From positions 248,001 to 312,000 of the forward strand of contig NZ_VTWS01000008.1 in NCBI RefSeq assembly GCF_008727875.1: DNA of 64,000 bases, given 5' to 3'. The DNA comes from Larkinella humicola (GTDB taxonomy: Bacteria; Bacteroidota; Bacteroidia; Cytophagales; Spirosomataceae). The notes under the pieces were generated by a model. It did not search any database and was not told the origin of the DNA. It saw only the letters and a list, made by a program, of their open reading frames with translations. This document shows, in pieces, positions 53,793 to 62,359 of this stretch. The position numbers and the translations under genes are program-made. Within the stretch, counting starts at the first letter, position 1; every line of letters begins with the position of its first letter.

Positions 53793-53826
53793 TTTGAGCA
53801 CCAATATACCGATCGGTATATATTAG
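53793..53826 (+). promoter_or_regulatory. Second TetR operator and promoter upstream of SDR gene
   Basis: ATATACCGATCGGTATAT recurs exactly at 53804-53821. TTTG at 53793-53796 and TATATTAG at 53819-53826 give a near-consensus promoter with a 22-base spacer overlapping the operator, the same geometry as the tetR promoter. The SDR start is 33 bases beyond. Confidence 0.75.
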
Positions 53827-53859
53827 TTATCCAATCAATTCACAGTCTATTTTACAAAC

Positions 53860-54606
53860 ATGAAAACGCAGAACAACACGGTTTTAATTACGGGCGGCAG
53901 TGCCGGAATCGGTTTTGAAATCGCCAAATTATTTGCTCAGAATGGCAATCAGGTCATCATCACCGGCCGGAATGCTGAACGGCTGCAACAGGCCGCAGCG
54001 CAACTGGACAACACCACAGCCATCGTCTCCGACGTCAGCAATCCGGCCGATGTCGATCAGTTGGTGGAACGTTTGAACAAAGACTTCCCAACCCTGAATC
54101 TGGTCATCAACAACGCCGGGCGGGCGTTCTATTATTCTCTGTCCGAAGACGGCATTCAGGCGAGCGACAAAGCCGGGGAAGAAATGACGACGAACTACCT
54201 TTCCATCATCCGGCTGACGGAAAAGTTACTGCCGCTTCTGAAAAAGCAAAGTGAGGCCGCGCTGGTCAATGTCTCGTCCATTGTCGCTTTTGTTCCCGGC
54301 CACACCACGGCTACCTACTCGGCCAGCAAAGCCGCCTTACACGCCTATACGCAAGCGATGCGGTATACGCTGGCGAAAGATACATCTATCAAAGTGTTTG
54401 AATTGATGCCGCCGTTGGTCAATACTGATTTCTCGCAGGAAATTGGCGGCATCAACGGCATCTCGCCCACGGTGGTAGCCCAGGATCTGCTGACGGCCCT
54501 CGCAACAGACACCTATGAAATCCATGTCGGCAACACCGCAACGCTCTACAAACTCTTCCTCTCTTCACCCGAAGAAGCCTTTCTGGCGTTGAATACCGGT
54601 CGATAA
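53860..54606 (+). CDS. SDR-family oxidoreductase, DltE-like, TetR-controlled
   Basis: A 248-residue short-chain dehydrogenase with complete motifs: cofactor TGGSAGIG (about 11-18), NNAG in the middle, active-site Ser in VNVSSIVAF and YSASK for catalysis. It looks like the DltE-like branch (RLTEKLLPLLKKQSEAALVN, FELMPPLVNTDF) that is often paired with TetR regulators and acts on small carbonyl compounds. The substrate is unknown. It is cytoplasmic and forms a regulatory unit with tetR, with an operator before each gene. Overexpression on exposure to a reactive carbonyl or quinone-type inducer is the likely logic. Confidence 0.9.
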   Translation: MKTQNNTVLITGGSAGIGFEIAKLFAQNGNQVIITGRNAERLQQAAAQLDNTTAIVSDVSNPADVDQLVERLNKDFPTLNLVINNAGRAFYYSLSEDGIQASDKAGEEMTTNYLSIIRLTEKLLPLLKKQSEAALVNVSSIVAFVPGHTTATYSASKAALHAYTQAMRYTLAKDTSIKVFELMPPLVNTDFSQEIGGINGISPTVVAQDLLTALATDTYEIHVGNTATLYKLFLSSPEEAFLALNTGR

Positions 54607-54697
54607 AAGCGGTTTTTTTCCTGCCTTCGCAGACTATTCAGCACCTTTTTTTATGCCTATCTTTGGGCCATGGCGTTGAATCGGCCGCCTTACTGCT

Positions 54698-55177
54698 ATG
54701 GAAAAACCGTTGGTCAATGGCTCGTATCTGTTGGAAAAATTTCAGGGGAAAGGGGGCTGGACGTATGCCGCACTGCCCGAAGTGAAGCCGGATAAAAAAG
54801 CGTATTTCAACTGGGTAAAGGTGAACGGCACGATCGACGGTTACGAAATAAAAAACTACAGCCTGATGCCGATGGGCAATGGCAAACTGTTCCTGGCGGT
54901 GAAAGCCGAAATCAGGAAGCAGATCGGAAAGAAAGCAGGGGATTGGGTAGAAGTGGTCTTATATCCCGCTCAGGCTCCGGTTGATACGCAAAAAGACTTG
55001 CTGCTGTGCCTGGAAGACGAACCAACCGCCCATCAAACGTTTTTAAGCTACACCAAAGCCGAGCAAAAAGCGTACGTAGACTGGATCGATTCGGCTAAAA
55101 CGGAAGAAACCAAAATTGACCGCCTGGCCGAAACCATCAACCGGCTGTTGAGAAAGCAAAAGTTTACGGAGAAGTGA
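54698..55177 (+). CDS. DUF1905/YdeI-like (OmpD-associated) protein
   Basis: A 159-residue cytoplasmic protein. The first 100 residues fit DUF1905 (KGGWTYAALPEVKPDKKAYF, NWVKVNGTIDGYEIKNYSLM). The last 55 fit the YdeI/OmpD-associated C-terminal helix pair (TFLSYTKAEQKAYVDWIDSA and the INRLLRKQKF end). Function is not established; proteins of this group are linked with surface charge or bacteriocin tolerance in some bacteria. It starts 91 bases after the SDR gene and is followed by a copy of the GTTTACGG element, placed between it and the convergent NTF2-like gene. Confidence 0.82.
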   Translation: MEKPLVNGSYLLEKFQGKGGWTYAALPEVKPDKKAYFNWVKVNGTIDGYEIKNYSLMPMGNGKLFLAVKAEIRKQIGKKAGDWVEVVLYPAQAPVDTQKDLLLCLEDEPTAHQTFLSYTKAEQKAYVDWIDSAKTEETKIDRLAETINRLLRKQKFTEK

Positions 55178-55182
55178 AGGGA

Positions 55183-55268
55183 GGTTTACGGTATTCGGTT
55201 TACGGTGGCTGACGCATGCTTTTCTCTCGCGTCAGCCACCGTAAACCGAATACCGTAAACCGTAAACT
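55183..55268. repeat. GTTTACGG palindromic element, copy 4
   Basis: GGTTTACGGTATTCGGTTTA then CGGTGGCTGACGC form the left arm. GCGTCAGCCACCGTAAACCG then AATACCGTAAACCGTAAACT form the right arm, with a loop of about 15 bases. It is the most regular copy. It lies between convergent genes and touches the stop codon of the NTF2-like gene, so it may act as a bidirectional terminator. Confidence 0.9.
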
Positions 55269-55705
55269 TAAATCTTAACCGCCTGCCGGGCGAGCAATTT
55301 CCAGTCGCCTTTCTGCTTGACCCAAACCAGCAAAACCGAGAGTTTGACCGTACCGGCAACGCCCTTGTTGTTGGTCGTTCCCGATAACTTATGCCGCACC
55401 CAGGCGGTGTTATCGACGATGGAAACGCTCTGATCGGCCAGGTCGATCGTCACGAAATCAGACTCTTTGCTCACCAAGGCTTTAACAAAGGCGGTTTTGT
55501 CTTCCAGCAATCCATTCGAGTGTCCGTACGTCAGTTGATCGGTGACGAGGGATTCGAGCGTAGCCTGATCGGCATCGATAATGCCTTTCCGCAGCTTCTC
55601 GACGGCTTGCTCAACGGCCTGTTTTTCGTCTTTTTTACCGGGTTCGGTGGCCATCAGGTTACCGGTTACCAACAACAATACAAGCAGGCATTTCAGGGTT
55701 TTCAT
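55268..55705 (-). CDS. NTF2-like / DUF4440 family secreted protein
   Basis: A 145-residue protein with a signal peptide (about 1-19, ending NLMA-TEPGK). A single NTF2-like domain of the DUF4440 kind follows, with AVEKLRKGIIDADQATLESL at the start, LTYGHSNGLLEDKTAFVKAL and a C-terminal WKLLARQAVKI strand. Such domains are either small hydrolase/isomerase-like enzymes or binding proteins and the role here is unknown. It lies downstream of the GH95 gene on the same strand across a palindromic repeat, so the two may be co-transcribed. Confidence 0.8.
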   Translation of the reverse strand: MKTLKCLLVLLLVTGNLMATEPGKKDEKQAVEQAVEKLRKGIIDADQATLESLVTDQLTYGHSNGLLEDKTAFVKALVSKESDFVTIDLADQSVSIVDNTAWVRHKLSGTTNNKGVAGTVKLSVLLVWVKQKGDWKLLARQAVKI

Positions 55706-55735
55706 GGTCGTAAAAGAAAGGGTAACTCGTTAGGA

Positions 55736-55863
55736 ATAAGACAATAGAATAAAGAAGTGAGACAAAAGAGTAAAGAGGTGAGACAGGAGATCTGAGACGG
55801 AAAACGGGCGACTGATCTCCCTTCTCCGGTCTCTGTTCTCACTTCTTTACGCTTTTGTCTTAT
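55736..55863. repeat. Long imperfect palindrome supplying the GH95 stop codon
   Basis: The left arm (55736-55762, ATAAGACAATAGAATAAAGA...) pairs with the right arm (55836-55863, ...TTTACGCTTTTGTCTTAT) over about 27 bases with three mismatches. Inner pairs GGAGATC/GATCTCC and GAGACGG/CCGGTCTC extend it. AGTAAAGAGGTGAGACA in the left half directly repeats part of the arm. The right arm contains the stop codon of the GH95 gene. Confidence 0.75.
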
Positions 55864-58430
55864 ACACCCAGCAAAACATACGCTTTCCCCGGTTCCGTCG
55901 GAACGTCGTAGATATAAACGCCGTTGGCGGGGGTTTCGGGTTTGGTCGTTTGGTAGCGGTTTTCCGGCTGTTGAAAAAACGCATTCGGATTGGTGCCTTT
56001 GGCGGTTTGAAGCCGGGTTTTCCCATCGCCCTTCAGCGCACTCGTCACCCGCAGCCGGCAGTTGCCACCCAGCGCCGAGCGAACGGCCACGCGCGTCAGT
56101 TTGCCGTTTTTCCAGCTCATATCGAGTTCATAACCGCCCCGCGTCTTCATTCCTGTCACCTCGCCGGTGGCCCAGGCATCGGGCCGGGCGGGCAGCAGGT
56201 TGAGCAAACCGTCGTGGCTCTGCACCAGCATTTCACCAATGCCCGATGTGCCGCCAAAATTCCCGTCGATCTGGAACGGCGGGTGCGCACAGAACAGGTT
56301 GGGATAGGTGCCGCCCCCGTTGGCGTAATCGGTTCCTTCGACGCCCGTCAGCTTCAGCAGTTCGCGCAGGAGTTTGTAGGCATGATTGCCGTCGTGTAGC
56401 CGCGCCCAGAAGTTGATTTTCCAGGACTTGCTCCAGCCCGTTCCGCCATCGCCCCGGATTTCGAGGGTTTTGCGGGCTGCATCGGCAAACTGGGGCGTAG
56501 TCAGCGGAGAAATTTCGCGACCCGGATGCAGTGCATACAGGTGCGAAACGTGGCGGTGCTGCGGATCTTCGTCCTGCCAGTCTTTGTACCACTCCTGCAA
56601 ATTGCCACTTTTTCCGATCTGCAATGGAAACAGTTTGCTCTTTTTATCGGACAATGTTTTCCGAAAATCCGCATCAATTCCCAGTTGCGACGAAGCCTGA
56701 ATGACGTTTGAAAATACATCCCAGATCAGGCCCATGTCCATCGTGGTGGCCACGGAAACGGATTGCTTGACGCCTTTATCCGTGATAAACACGTTTTCTG
56801 GTGATGTAGACGGTGCTGTTACCAGACGTCCCTGCGGGTCTTCCACCAGCCAGTCGAGGCAGAACAAGGCCGCATCCTTCATCAGTGGGTAGGCGTAGGT
56901 TTGCAGGTATTTTTTGTCGCCCGTAAACAGGTAATGGTCGTAAAGATGCTGGCTCAGCCAGGCACCGCCCACCGCCCAGTTGGCCCACGACGGACTGCCC
57001 TTGCCCTTGTCGCCAACGGGATTCGACGCGCCCCAAATGTCGGAATTGTGGTGAACCGTCCAGCCCCGGGCGTTGTAAAAAGTCTTCGTGGTTTCACGAC
57101 CGGTTTTTGCCATGTACCCAATCCAGGTCAGCAAGGGCGTGTGCAATTCCGACAGGTTGACCATTTCCGCCGGCCAGTAATTCATTTCGGCGTTGATGTT
57201 GGTGGTATAGTTGCTGCTCCAGGGTGGTCGAACCATCGGATTCCAGAGTCCCTGGAGGTTGGCCGGTGGACCGCCGGGGCGGGAACTGGAAATGAGCAAA
57301 TACCGCCCGAATTGAAAATACAGCGTTTCCAGTTCCGGGTCGGCACCGCCTTCGGCATACCGCTTCAGACGTTCATCCATCGGCATATTGACCGCCGATG
57401 CGGTTTCCAGCGTAAAACTAGTGCGGTTAAAATACCGTTGGTAATCAGCTACATGAGCCTTCCGAAGCGCATCGACGGTTTTGGTGAGTGCTTTTTTCAG
57501 GTAGCCCTCAGCCAGTTGTTTTTCATCCCGCCCTTCCCGATCGGGGCATTTGTCAAAACCGTTGAAACTGGTAGCCGCCGTCAGCAACAGAACCGCTTCC
57601 GTGGCATTTTGGATGCGAATCCCCGCCGTATCGGTCGAAACCGTGCCATCCGTCGAGCGGACTTTCACCCGCCAGTCGAAACGCATGCCTTTGCATCCCG
57701 CAGAATCGCCGTAAATAACCGGTTTCGGATTGTAGTTGACGTAATTCGGATCCGCGTGGGCGGGGGCTTTTCCGCGAATAACCAATTCATCGCGCCCCTG
57801 TGCTGATTTCGTAACGGGATGCGGACTGCGGGCGGCTGCCGTTACCGTCAGCGCTCCTTTTTTATCCGCCGTCAGGCGCACGACCACGACCTGATCGGGT
57901 GCGGAGACGAAGATTTCGCGGGTATAGTTGACGCCATTTACCCGAAACCGGGTAGTCGCCGTGGCATTTTTTATATTCAGATCGCGGTAGTAATCCGTAG
58001 GTTGTCCCGAAAAATCCTGTTTCAATAACAGATCACCCAGCGGCTGGTAGGCTTCCGTATACAGCCCCTGCATGTGCTGCGTCAGTTTGGCGGCTGCTTC
58101 ATACTCTTCCCGGAAAAGGGCTTCCCGAATTTCGGGTAAATACTTGGCAACACCGGGATTGGGATTGCGATTGACCGGGCCGCCCGACCAAAGCGACGAT
58201 TCGTTCAACTGAATCAGTTCGTCACCGGCGCGGCCAAAAACCATTGCCCCCAGCCGACCGTTGCCTACCGGCAGGGCTTCGTTCCAGTTGCGGGCAGGCT
58301 GACGATACCAGATCGCCGACGGGTTTTGAGCAAACACCGCACGAATAAGCAACCACAACAAACCGGTCCAGATAAATCGTCGATTAATTAGGGAATGGAG
58401 TCTTCGAAAAAAAAGAATGAAAAAGGACAT
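55860..58430 (-). CDS. Glycoside hydrolase family 95 protein (alpha-L-fucosidase type)
   Basis: An 856-residue exported enzyme. A signal/anchor segment ends near AVFAQNPS, and the N-terminal GH95 domain begins WYRQPARNWNEALPVGNGRL with GAMVFG. The (alpha/alpha)6 catalytic domain includes NLQGLWNPMVRPPWSSNYTT, NINAEMNYWPAEM and GTGWSKSWKINFWARLHDGN, the conserved sugar-binding and catalytic segments. A beta C-terminal domain with LLPARPDAWATGEV follows. GH95 enzymes remove terminal alpha-1,2-L-fucose (some act on alpha-L-galactose). I start at the ATG complementary to 58428-58430; a TTG 27 bases upstream is also in frame. No SusCD pair is adjacent. The stop codon is inside the palindrome at 55736-55863. 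Confidence 0.92.
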   Translation of the reverse strand: MSFFILFFRRLHSLINRRFIWTGLLWLLIRAVFAQNPSAIWYRQPARNWNEALPVGNGRLGAMVFGRAGDELIQLNESSLWSGGPVNRNPNPGVAKYLPEIREALFREEYEAAAKLTQHMQGLYTEAYQPLGDLLLKQDFSGQPTDYYRDLNIKNATATTRFRVNGVNYTREIFVSAPDQVVVVRLTADKKGALTVTAAARSPHPVTKSAQGRDELVIRGKAPAHADPNYVNYNPKPVIYGDSAGCKGMRFDWRVKVRSTDGTVSTDTAGIRIQNATEAVLLLTAATSFNGFDKCPDREGRDEKQLAEGYLKKALTKTVDALRKAHVADYQRYFNRTSFTLETASAVNMPMDERLKRYAEGGADPELETLYFQFGRYLLISSSRPGGPPANLQGLWNPMVRPPWSSNYTTNINAEMNYWPAEMVNLSELHTPLLTWIGYMAKTGRETTKTFYNARGWTVHHNSDIWGASNPVGDKGKGSPSWANWAVGGAWLSQHLYDHYLFTGDKKYLQTYAYPLMKDAALFCLDWLVEDPQGRLVTAPSTSPENVFITDKGVKQSVSVATTMDMGLIWDVFSNVIQASSQLGIDADFRKTLSDKKSKLFPLQIGKSGNLQEWYKDWQDEDPQHRHVSHLYALHPGREISPLTTPQFADAARKTLEIRGDGGTGWSKSWKINFWARLHDGNHAYKLLRELLKLTGVEGTDYANGGGTYPNLFCAHPPFQIDGNFGGTSGIGEMLVQSHDGLLNLLPARPDAWATGEVTGMKTRGGYELDMSWKNGKLTRVAVRSALGGNCRLRVTSALKGDGKTRLQTAKGTNPNAFFQQPENRYQTTKPETPANGVYIYDVPTEPGKAYVLLGV

Positions 58431-58988
58431 GTGTTTAAAAGCCTTTGAAAGCTGCAAATTACTACACGAACAGGACTTTACAGCACATTAAACCACGCGC
58501 AAGCCTGATTCGGAGAAACCGTCACCGACCGTTCCCTCAATAGTTCTCTGATTAGCAGGAGATTACTGAAAAGAGATCCGCTTTTCGACCGGTTGAATTA
58601 AACGCCCGGTATCTCCGGCGGATTTGGGAATTCCTGAAACCGCCGGGAACGCCCCCTTTCACCGTTCGCTTTCCCGTTTCTCCGGAATCTCACCTCATTT
58701 CGCTCCGAATCGGGGCCGTCCCTTCGTCAAAAAGCGAGATAGTACCTTGGTGAGCAAAGGCGAATTGTTTCAAAATAAATAGGAATTATCTCAAATCCAA
58801 CCCGGCTTTCGGGCGATCAGACGGGGCTTTGCAGCAAACCCCAAAACCGTTTAATAGCAACATTATCAGACATTTAGGATTAAAACCTACGAATTTGCTA
58901 GTTCGTATCAGCTTTCTTCTCCATCCTATCCTGTTTGCCTGTGGTCTGTTTTTAACGACTCAGTCTACAGTCATCTCCCTTTTTTATC
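58431..58988. other. Intergenic region between divergent GH95 and TonB receptor genes
   Basis: This 558-bp gap between divergent genes should contain both promoters. I see no exact TAnnTTTG in a proper setting. Partial matches are TAGTACCTTGG near 58740 and TACGAATTTG near 58890. A frame open at 58829-59095 overlaps the receptor gene and has no protein-like features. No regular repeat was found. Confidence 0.5.
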
Positions 58989-61538
58989 ATGAAGGCAACC
59001 CTACACCACAACCAGAAATCACACAGGCTCTATTGCCAGGGCAGGATCGACTTCTCCATCTGGAGCCGTGGAGCATTCCCGGGCCTTTCAGTTAGGTTGA
59101 TCGCCCTGATCGGATTCTTTCTGCTGGCAGCTACCGAATCGCATAGCCAGACCACCCTGAACGGGATGATCCGCGACGGAACCGACAAACCGCTGCCGTT
59201 TGCAAGCGTGGCGCTGCTCAACGCCGTCGATTCGAGTCTGGCTAAAGGAACCGCCAGCGACCAGCAGGGGCTTTATACCTTTGAAAACGTGCGAACCGGC
59301 CGGTATGTGGTCCGGGCGACGGCAGTGGGCTACCAGAAAACGCATTCAACGGTGGTAGACGTCACCACCGGCGTGACCACCGTACCGCCCCTGGCTCTGT
59401 CTGAGGTTAGCAGCAAACTGGCCGAGGTGCAGGTAACGGCCAAAAAACCGTTTGTCGAGCAACAGATCGACCGTATGGTGATCAACGTAGCGAACAGCAT
59501 CGTCGGCAGCGGCAGTTCGGCCCTGGAAGTGCTGGAAAAAACGCCGGGCGTAACCGTCGACTACCAAAACGAACGACTCCAGCTTCGGGGTAAAGAAGGC
59601 GTTATCGTGCAGGTCGACGGCAAGCAGACCTACCTTTCCGCCCAGGATGTCATCGCCCTCCTGCGGAGCATGTCGAGCGACAACATCGATAAAATTGAGC
59701 TGATTATGAACCCTTCGGCCCGCTACGACGCGGCTGGCAATTCAGGCATCATCAACATCCGACTCAAGAAAAACGGCAATCTGGGGACGAACGGAACGGT
59801 ATCGGTTGCCGGGGGTTCGGGGCGGTTTGACCGGGAGCGGGGAAGCCTGCAACTGAACCACCGCACGCAGAAAATGAACCTTTTCGGCAATTACAGCCTG
59901 AACCGGGGCGGTAACTACTGGGATTTTCAGCTCGTCCGCAACCAGCCCGATCCCAGCCCGTCGGATGCCTTTCGGCGCAATCTGGTCAGCCAGTACTCCT
60001 ACCTGACGTTTCGGGATCTGGGCCAGAACGCCAAGGCCGGACTGGATTATTCGCCCACCAAAACCACCACCATCGGCGTCGTCTGGACGGGTTTCTGGAG
60101 CGATCACCGTGAAAAAGGTCCCGCTGGCGCCACGTTCCGGCGAAATACGGGCGGACCGGTTTATCTGCAAACGCAGACACATAAAACCTATGACGTGCTG
60201 AGTCAGAATCAGGTTGGCAATCTGAACCTCCAGCACGCTTTCGGGGAAAAGAAGGGGCAACTGACAATGGATGTCGACCTGGGCCATTTTACCCGGCAGT
60301 ATACCAACAGCCTGCTCACGGAAACCCTCGTTTTAACCAGCGGTAGCGAGGTGCAGCCTCCCGCCGGTGCGCTTCTGATTACGCAGCCGTCGACGGTGAA
60401 CATCCAGACGTTCAAAGCCGACTACAACCGAACGCTGTCGAACGGCTGGAAGCTGGAAACGGGCCTGAAAAGTGCCTTCGTGAAAACCGATAACGACCTC
60501 AGCCTGAGCAGCGGACCCGCCGGGGTGCTGGTGCCGGACCCGGCCCTGTCGAACCACTTTCAGTATACCGAGCGGGTCAATGCGGGGTACATCAGCTTCT
60601 CGGGGCAGTTGGGCCGTGGCGATGGCCCGAAGACTGAAATCCAGGCGGGTTTGCGGGCGGAGCATACGCATTCGGAAGGCAATTCACTGACCCTGAACCA
60701 GATCGTCGCCCGCGACTACCTGAAGTGGTTCCCGAGCCTGTTCGTGTCGCGTGCGCTGTCGCCCAACCAGACGCTGACCTTCTCGTATAGCTACCGGATC
60801 GACCGGCCAAACTACCAGAATCTGAACCCGGCGCGGGGGTATGTCGATCCGTATGCCTACAGCCAGGGCAATGCGTACCTGAAACCCCAGTTTACGCACG
60901 CGCTGGAGGGGAAACTCAGCTTCAAAAATGGCATTTTTACCTCGCTGGGAGCCAATTATACCACCGACCTCATGTTTTTCACCATCCATGCCACCGAAGG
61001 GAATAAGACGTACGTCACGATGGAGAATCTCGGCCGTTCGCAGGGCTACATCGGAACCCTGAGCTGGCCGGTAACCGTGATGAAAGGCTGGCAACTGCAG
61101 ACCAATGTGCTGGGCTACTACAACCGCTTCCGGTATCATTACGAAGGTACGATCCTGCAAATCGAGAACGTTGCGGGCCGGCTGAACGGCAACAATGCCT
61201 TCACACTGGGCCACGGCTGGACGGCGGAACTCAACGGCTGGGTTAGCTCCCCCGCCGTGAACGGCATCTGGACATCGCCCTGGCTGGGGGCGCTGGACAC
61301 CGGTATTCAGAAAGCGGTTTCGTCGGACCTCAAACTGAAATTCAGCGTTCAGGATGTGTTTCACACCAACCGGTTTCGACCCAGCGTCAACACCCCAATG
61401 GCCAACCAGAAGGGCGTTCTGACCTTCGATACGCGCATCGCCCTGCTCAACCTGACGTATTCGTTTGGCAACCAGCAGGTAAAAGCCGCCCGGCAACGGC
61501 GCTCCGGCTCCGATGACGAAATCCGGCGGACCAACTGA
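58989..61538 (+). CDS. TonB-dependent receptor, outer membrane beta-barrel family (non-SusC)
   Basis: An 849-residue outer-membrane protein. A hydrophilic 35-residue leader precedes a hydrophobic signal segment (about 36-54, ending ESHSQT). A carboxypeptidase-regulatory-like domain (about 57-135) is followed by a plug (EVLEKTPGVTVDYQNERLQL, VDGKQTYLSAQDVIALL) and a beta-barrel of the OMP_b-brl_3 kind found widely in Bacteroidota. There is no SusD partner, so it more likely takes up a small ligand such as a siderophore, metal complex or peptide. The unusually long leader is odd; the only downstream alternative start, a TTG at residue 37, would leave a signal peptide without basic residues. The C-terminus is basic rather than aromatic. 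Confidence 0.88.
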   Translation: MKATLHHNQKSHRLYCQGRIDFSIWSRGAFPGLSVRLIALIGFFLLAATESHSQTTLNGMIRDGTDKPLPFASVALLNAVDSSLAKGTASDQQGLYTFENVRTGRYVVRATAVGYQKTHSTVVDVTTGVTTVPPLALSEVSSKLAEVQVTAKKPFVEQQIDRMVINVANSIVGSGSSALEVLEKTPGVTVDYQNERLQLRGKEGVIVQVDGKQTYLSAQDVIALLRSMSSDNIDKIELIMNPSARYDAAGNSGIINIRLKKNGNLGTNGTVSVAGGSGRFDRERGSLQLNHRTQKMNLFGNYSLNRGGNYWDFQLVRNQPDPSPSDAFRRNLVSQYSYLTFRDLGQNAKAGLDYSPTKTTTIGVVWTGFWSDHREKGPAGATFRRNTGGPVYLQTQTHKTYDVLSQNQVGNLNLQHAFGEKKGQLTMDVDLGHFTRQYTNSLLTETLVLTSGSEVQPPAGALLITQPSTVNIQTFKADYNRTLSNGWKLETGLKSAFVKTDNDLSLSSGPAGVLVPDPALSNHFQYTERVNAGYISFSGQLGRGDGPKTEIQAGLRAEHTHSEGNSLTLNQIVARDYLKWFPSLFVSRALSPNQTLTFSYSYRIDRPNYQNLNPARGYVDPYAYSQGNAYLKPQFTHALEGKLSFKNGIFTSLGANYTTDLMFFTIHATEGNKTYVTMENLGRSQGYIGTLSWPVTVMKGWQLQTNVLGYYNRFRYHYEGTILQIENVAGRLNGNNAFTLGHGWTAELNGWVSSPAVNGIWTSPWLGALDTGIQKAVSSDLKLKFSVQDVFHTNRFRPSVNTPMANQKGVLTFDTRIALLNLTYSFGNQQVKAARQRRSGSDDEIRRTN

Positions 61539-61559
61539 CGGGTAGATATTGCGGTTTCT

Positions 61560-62246
61560 CTAGGCCTTGTTGTATACTTTCAAAACTGATTCACGCAGCA
61601 TCTGTCCGGCACCAAAAGTCACAAAATCAATCAGTTCGGCGATATCTTCGGGCTTTACCCAATTGGCCGGATCGGCGTCGGGCATGGCTTTGCGGTTGGT
61701 CGGCGTGTCGATGGTGCTCGGCACCAGAACCGTTGAAATTATATTCTTGTCTTTGCCGGCGGCATTGAGAATTTCGGACAACTGGATCACCAGCGATTTC
61801 GAGAGGGCATAGGCTACCATGCTCTTCCCGGCCGACGGAACCAGGGCCGGGCGGGCACCAATCAGCACAAACCGTCCGCCCTGCGCCTGCTGGCTCATCT
61901 GCTCAAAAACCGGGCGGGCCACCTGGTAGGTCGTCTGAAAATTCAGCCGGAACAGGTGGTCAATGGCAGCAAAATCGGTGTCCGTGATCGACCCCATCGC
62001 AAAACCGCCCACCAGCAGGATGGTCGCATCGATGCCACCGTGTTCGGCCACCACCTTCTGAACCAGGGCCCGACAACCCGCTTCGTCGGTCAGGTCAAGT
62101 TCGTGCGTCACCAGATTGGACTGCGCGTCGAGGGTGTGTCCGCCCGGTTCGAGGGTGGCAATGACGGTATGGCCGCTTTTCAGCAACTGTTGGGTAATGG
62201 AGCGGCCCAGACCACCGGCTCCTCCGGTCAATAATACGGTTGACAT
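61560..62246 (-). CDS. SDR-family oxidoreductase
   Basis: A 228-residue short-chain dehydrogenase. The N-terminal TGGAGGLGRS cofactor loop (about residues 7-16) is intact. The active site YALSK follows, and the sequence VPSTIDTPTNRKAMPDADPA is typical of the SDR loop controlling substrate entry. It is cytoplasmic with an unknown substrate. It diverges from the sugar dehydrogenase gene at 62360, and the 113-bp gap between them has mirror-image promoter motifs, suggesting coordinated control. Confidence 0.88.
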   Translation of the reverse strand: MSTVLLTGGAGGLGRSITQQLLKSGHTVIATLEPGGHTLDAQSNLVTHELDLTDEAGCRALVQKVVAEHGGIDATILLVGGFAMGSITDTDFAAIDHLFRLNFQTTYQVARPVFEQMSQQAQGGRFVLIGARPALVPSAGKSMVAYALSKSLVIQLSEILNAAGKDKNIISTVLVPSTIDTPTNRKAMPDADPANWVKPEDIAELIDFVTFGAGQMLRESVLKVYNKA

Positions 62247-62271
62247 AGGGTGTTGTGTTGATCAGGCTAAA

Positions 62272-62335
62272 AGTCAAATGTAAGGAATGGAACGGGCCTA
62301 TTCCAAAACAAAACCGGATTGAATTACATTTGACT
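62272..62335. promoter_or_regulatory. Mirror-image divergent promoter region
   Basis: AGTCAAATGTAA (62272-62283) and TTACATTTGACT (62324-62335) are perfect 12-bp inverted repeats. Each contains TACATTTG, the TAnnTTTG -7 box, pointing outwards: minus strand for the SDR gene and plus strand for the dehydrogenase gene. The minus-strand box has a TTTG -33 element 21 bases upstream (62304-62307); the plus-strand -33 box is unclear. Both start codons lie about 25-35 bases beyond their boxes. Confidence 0.7.
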
Positions 62336-62359
62336 AAATGAGTCGTCCCTAAACACGCT

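Noticed and set aside
58829-59095. 88-codon frame upstream of the TonB receptor
   Set aside because: It overlaps the start of the receptor gene in another frame and has no family features.
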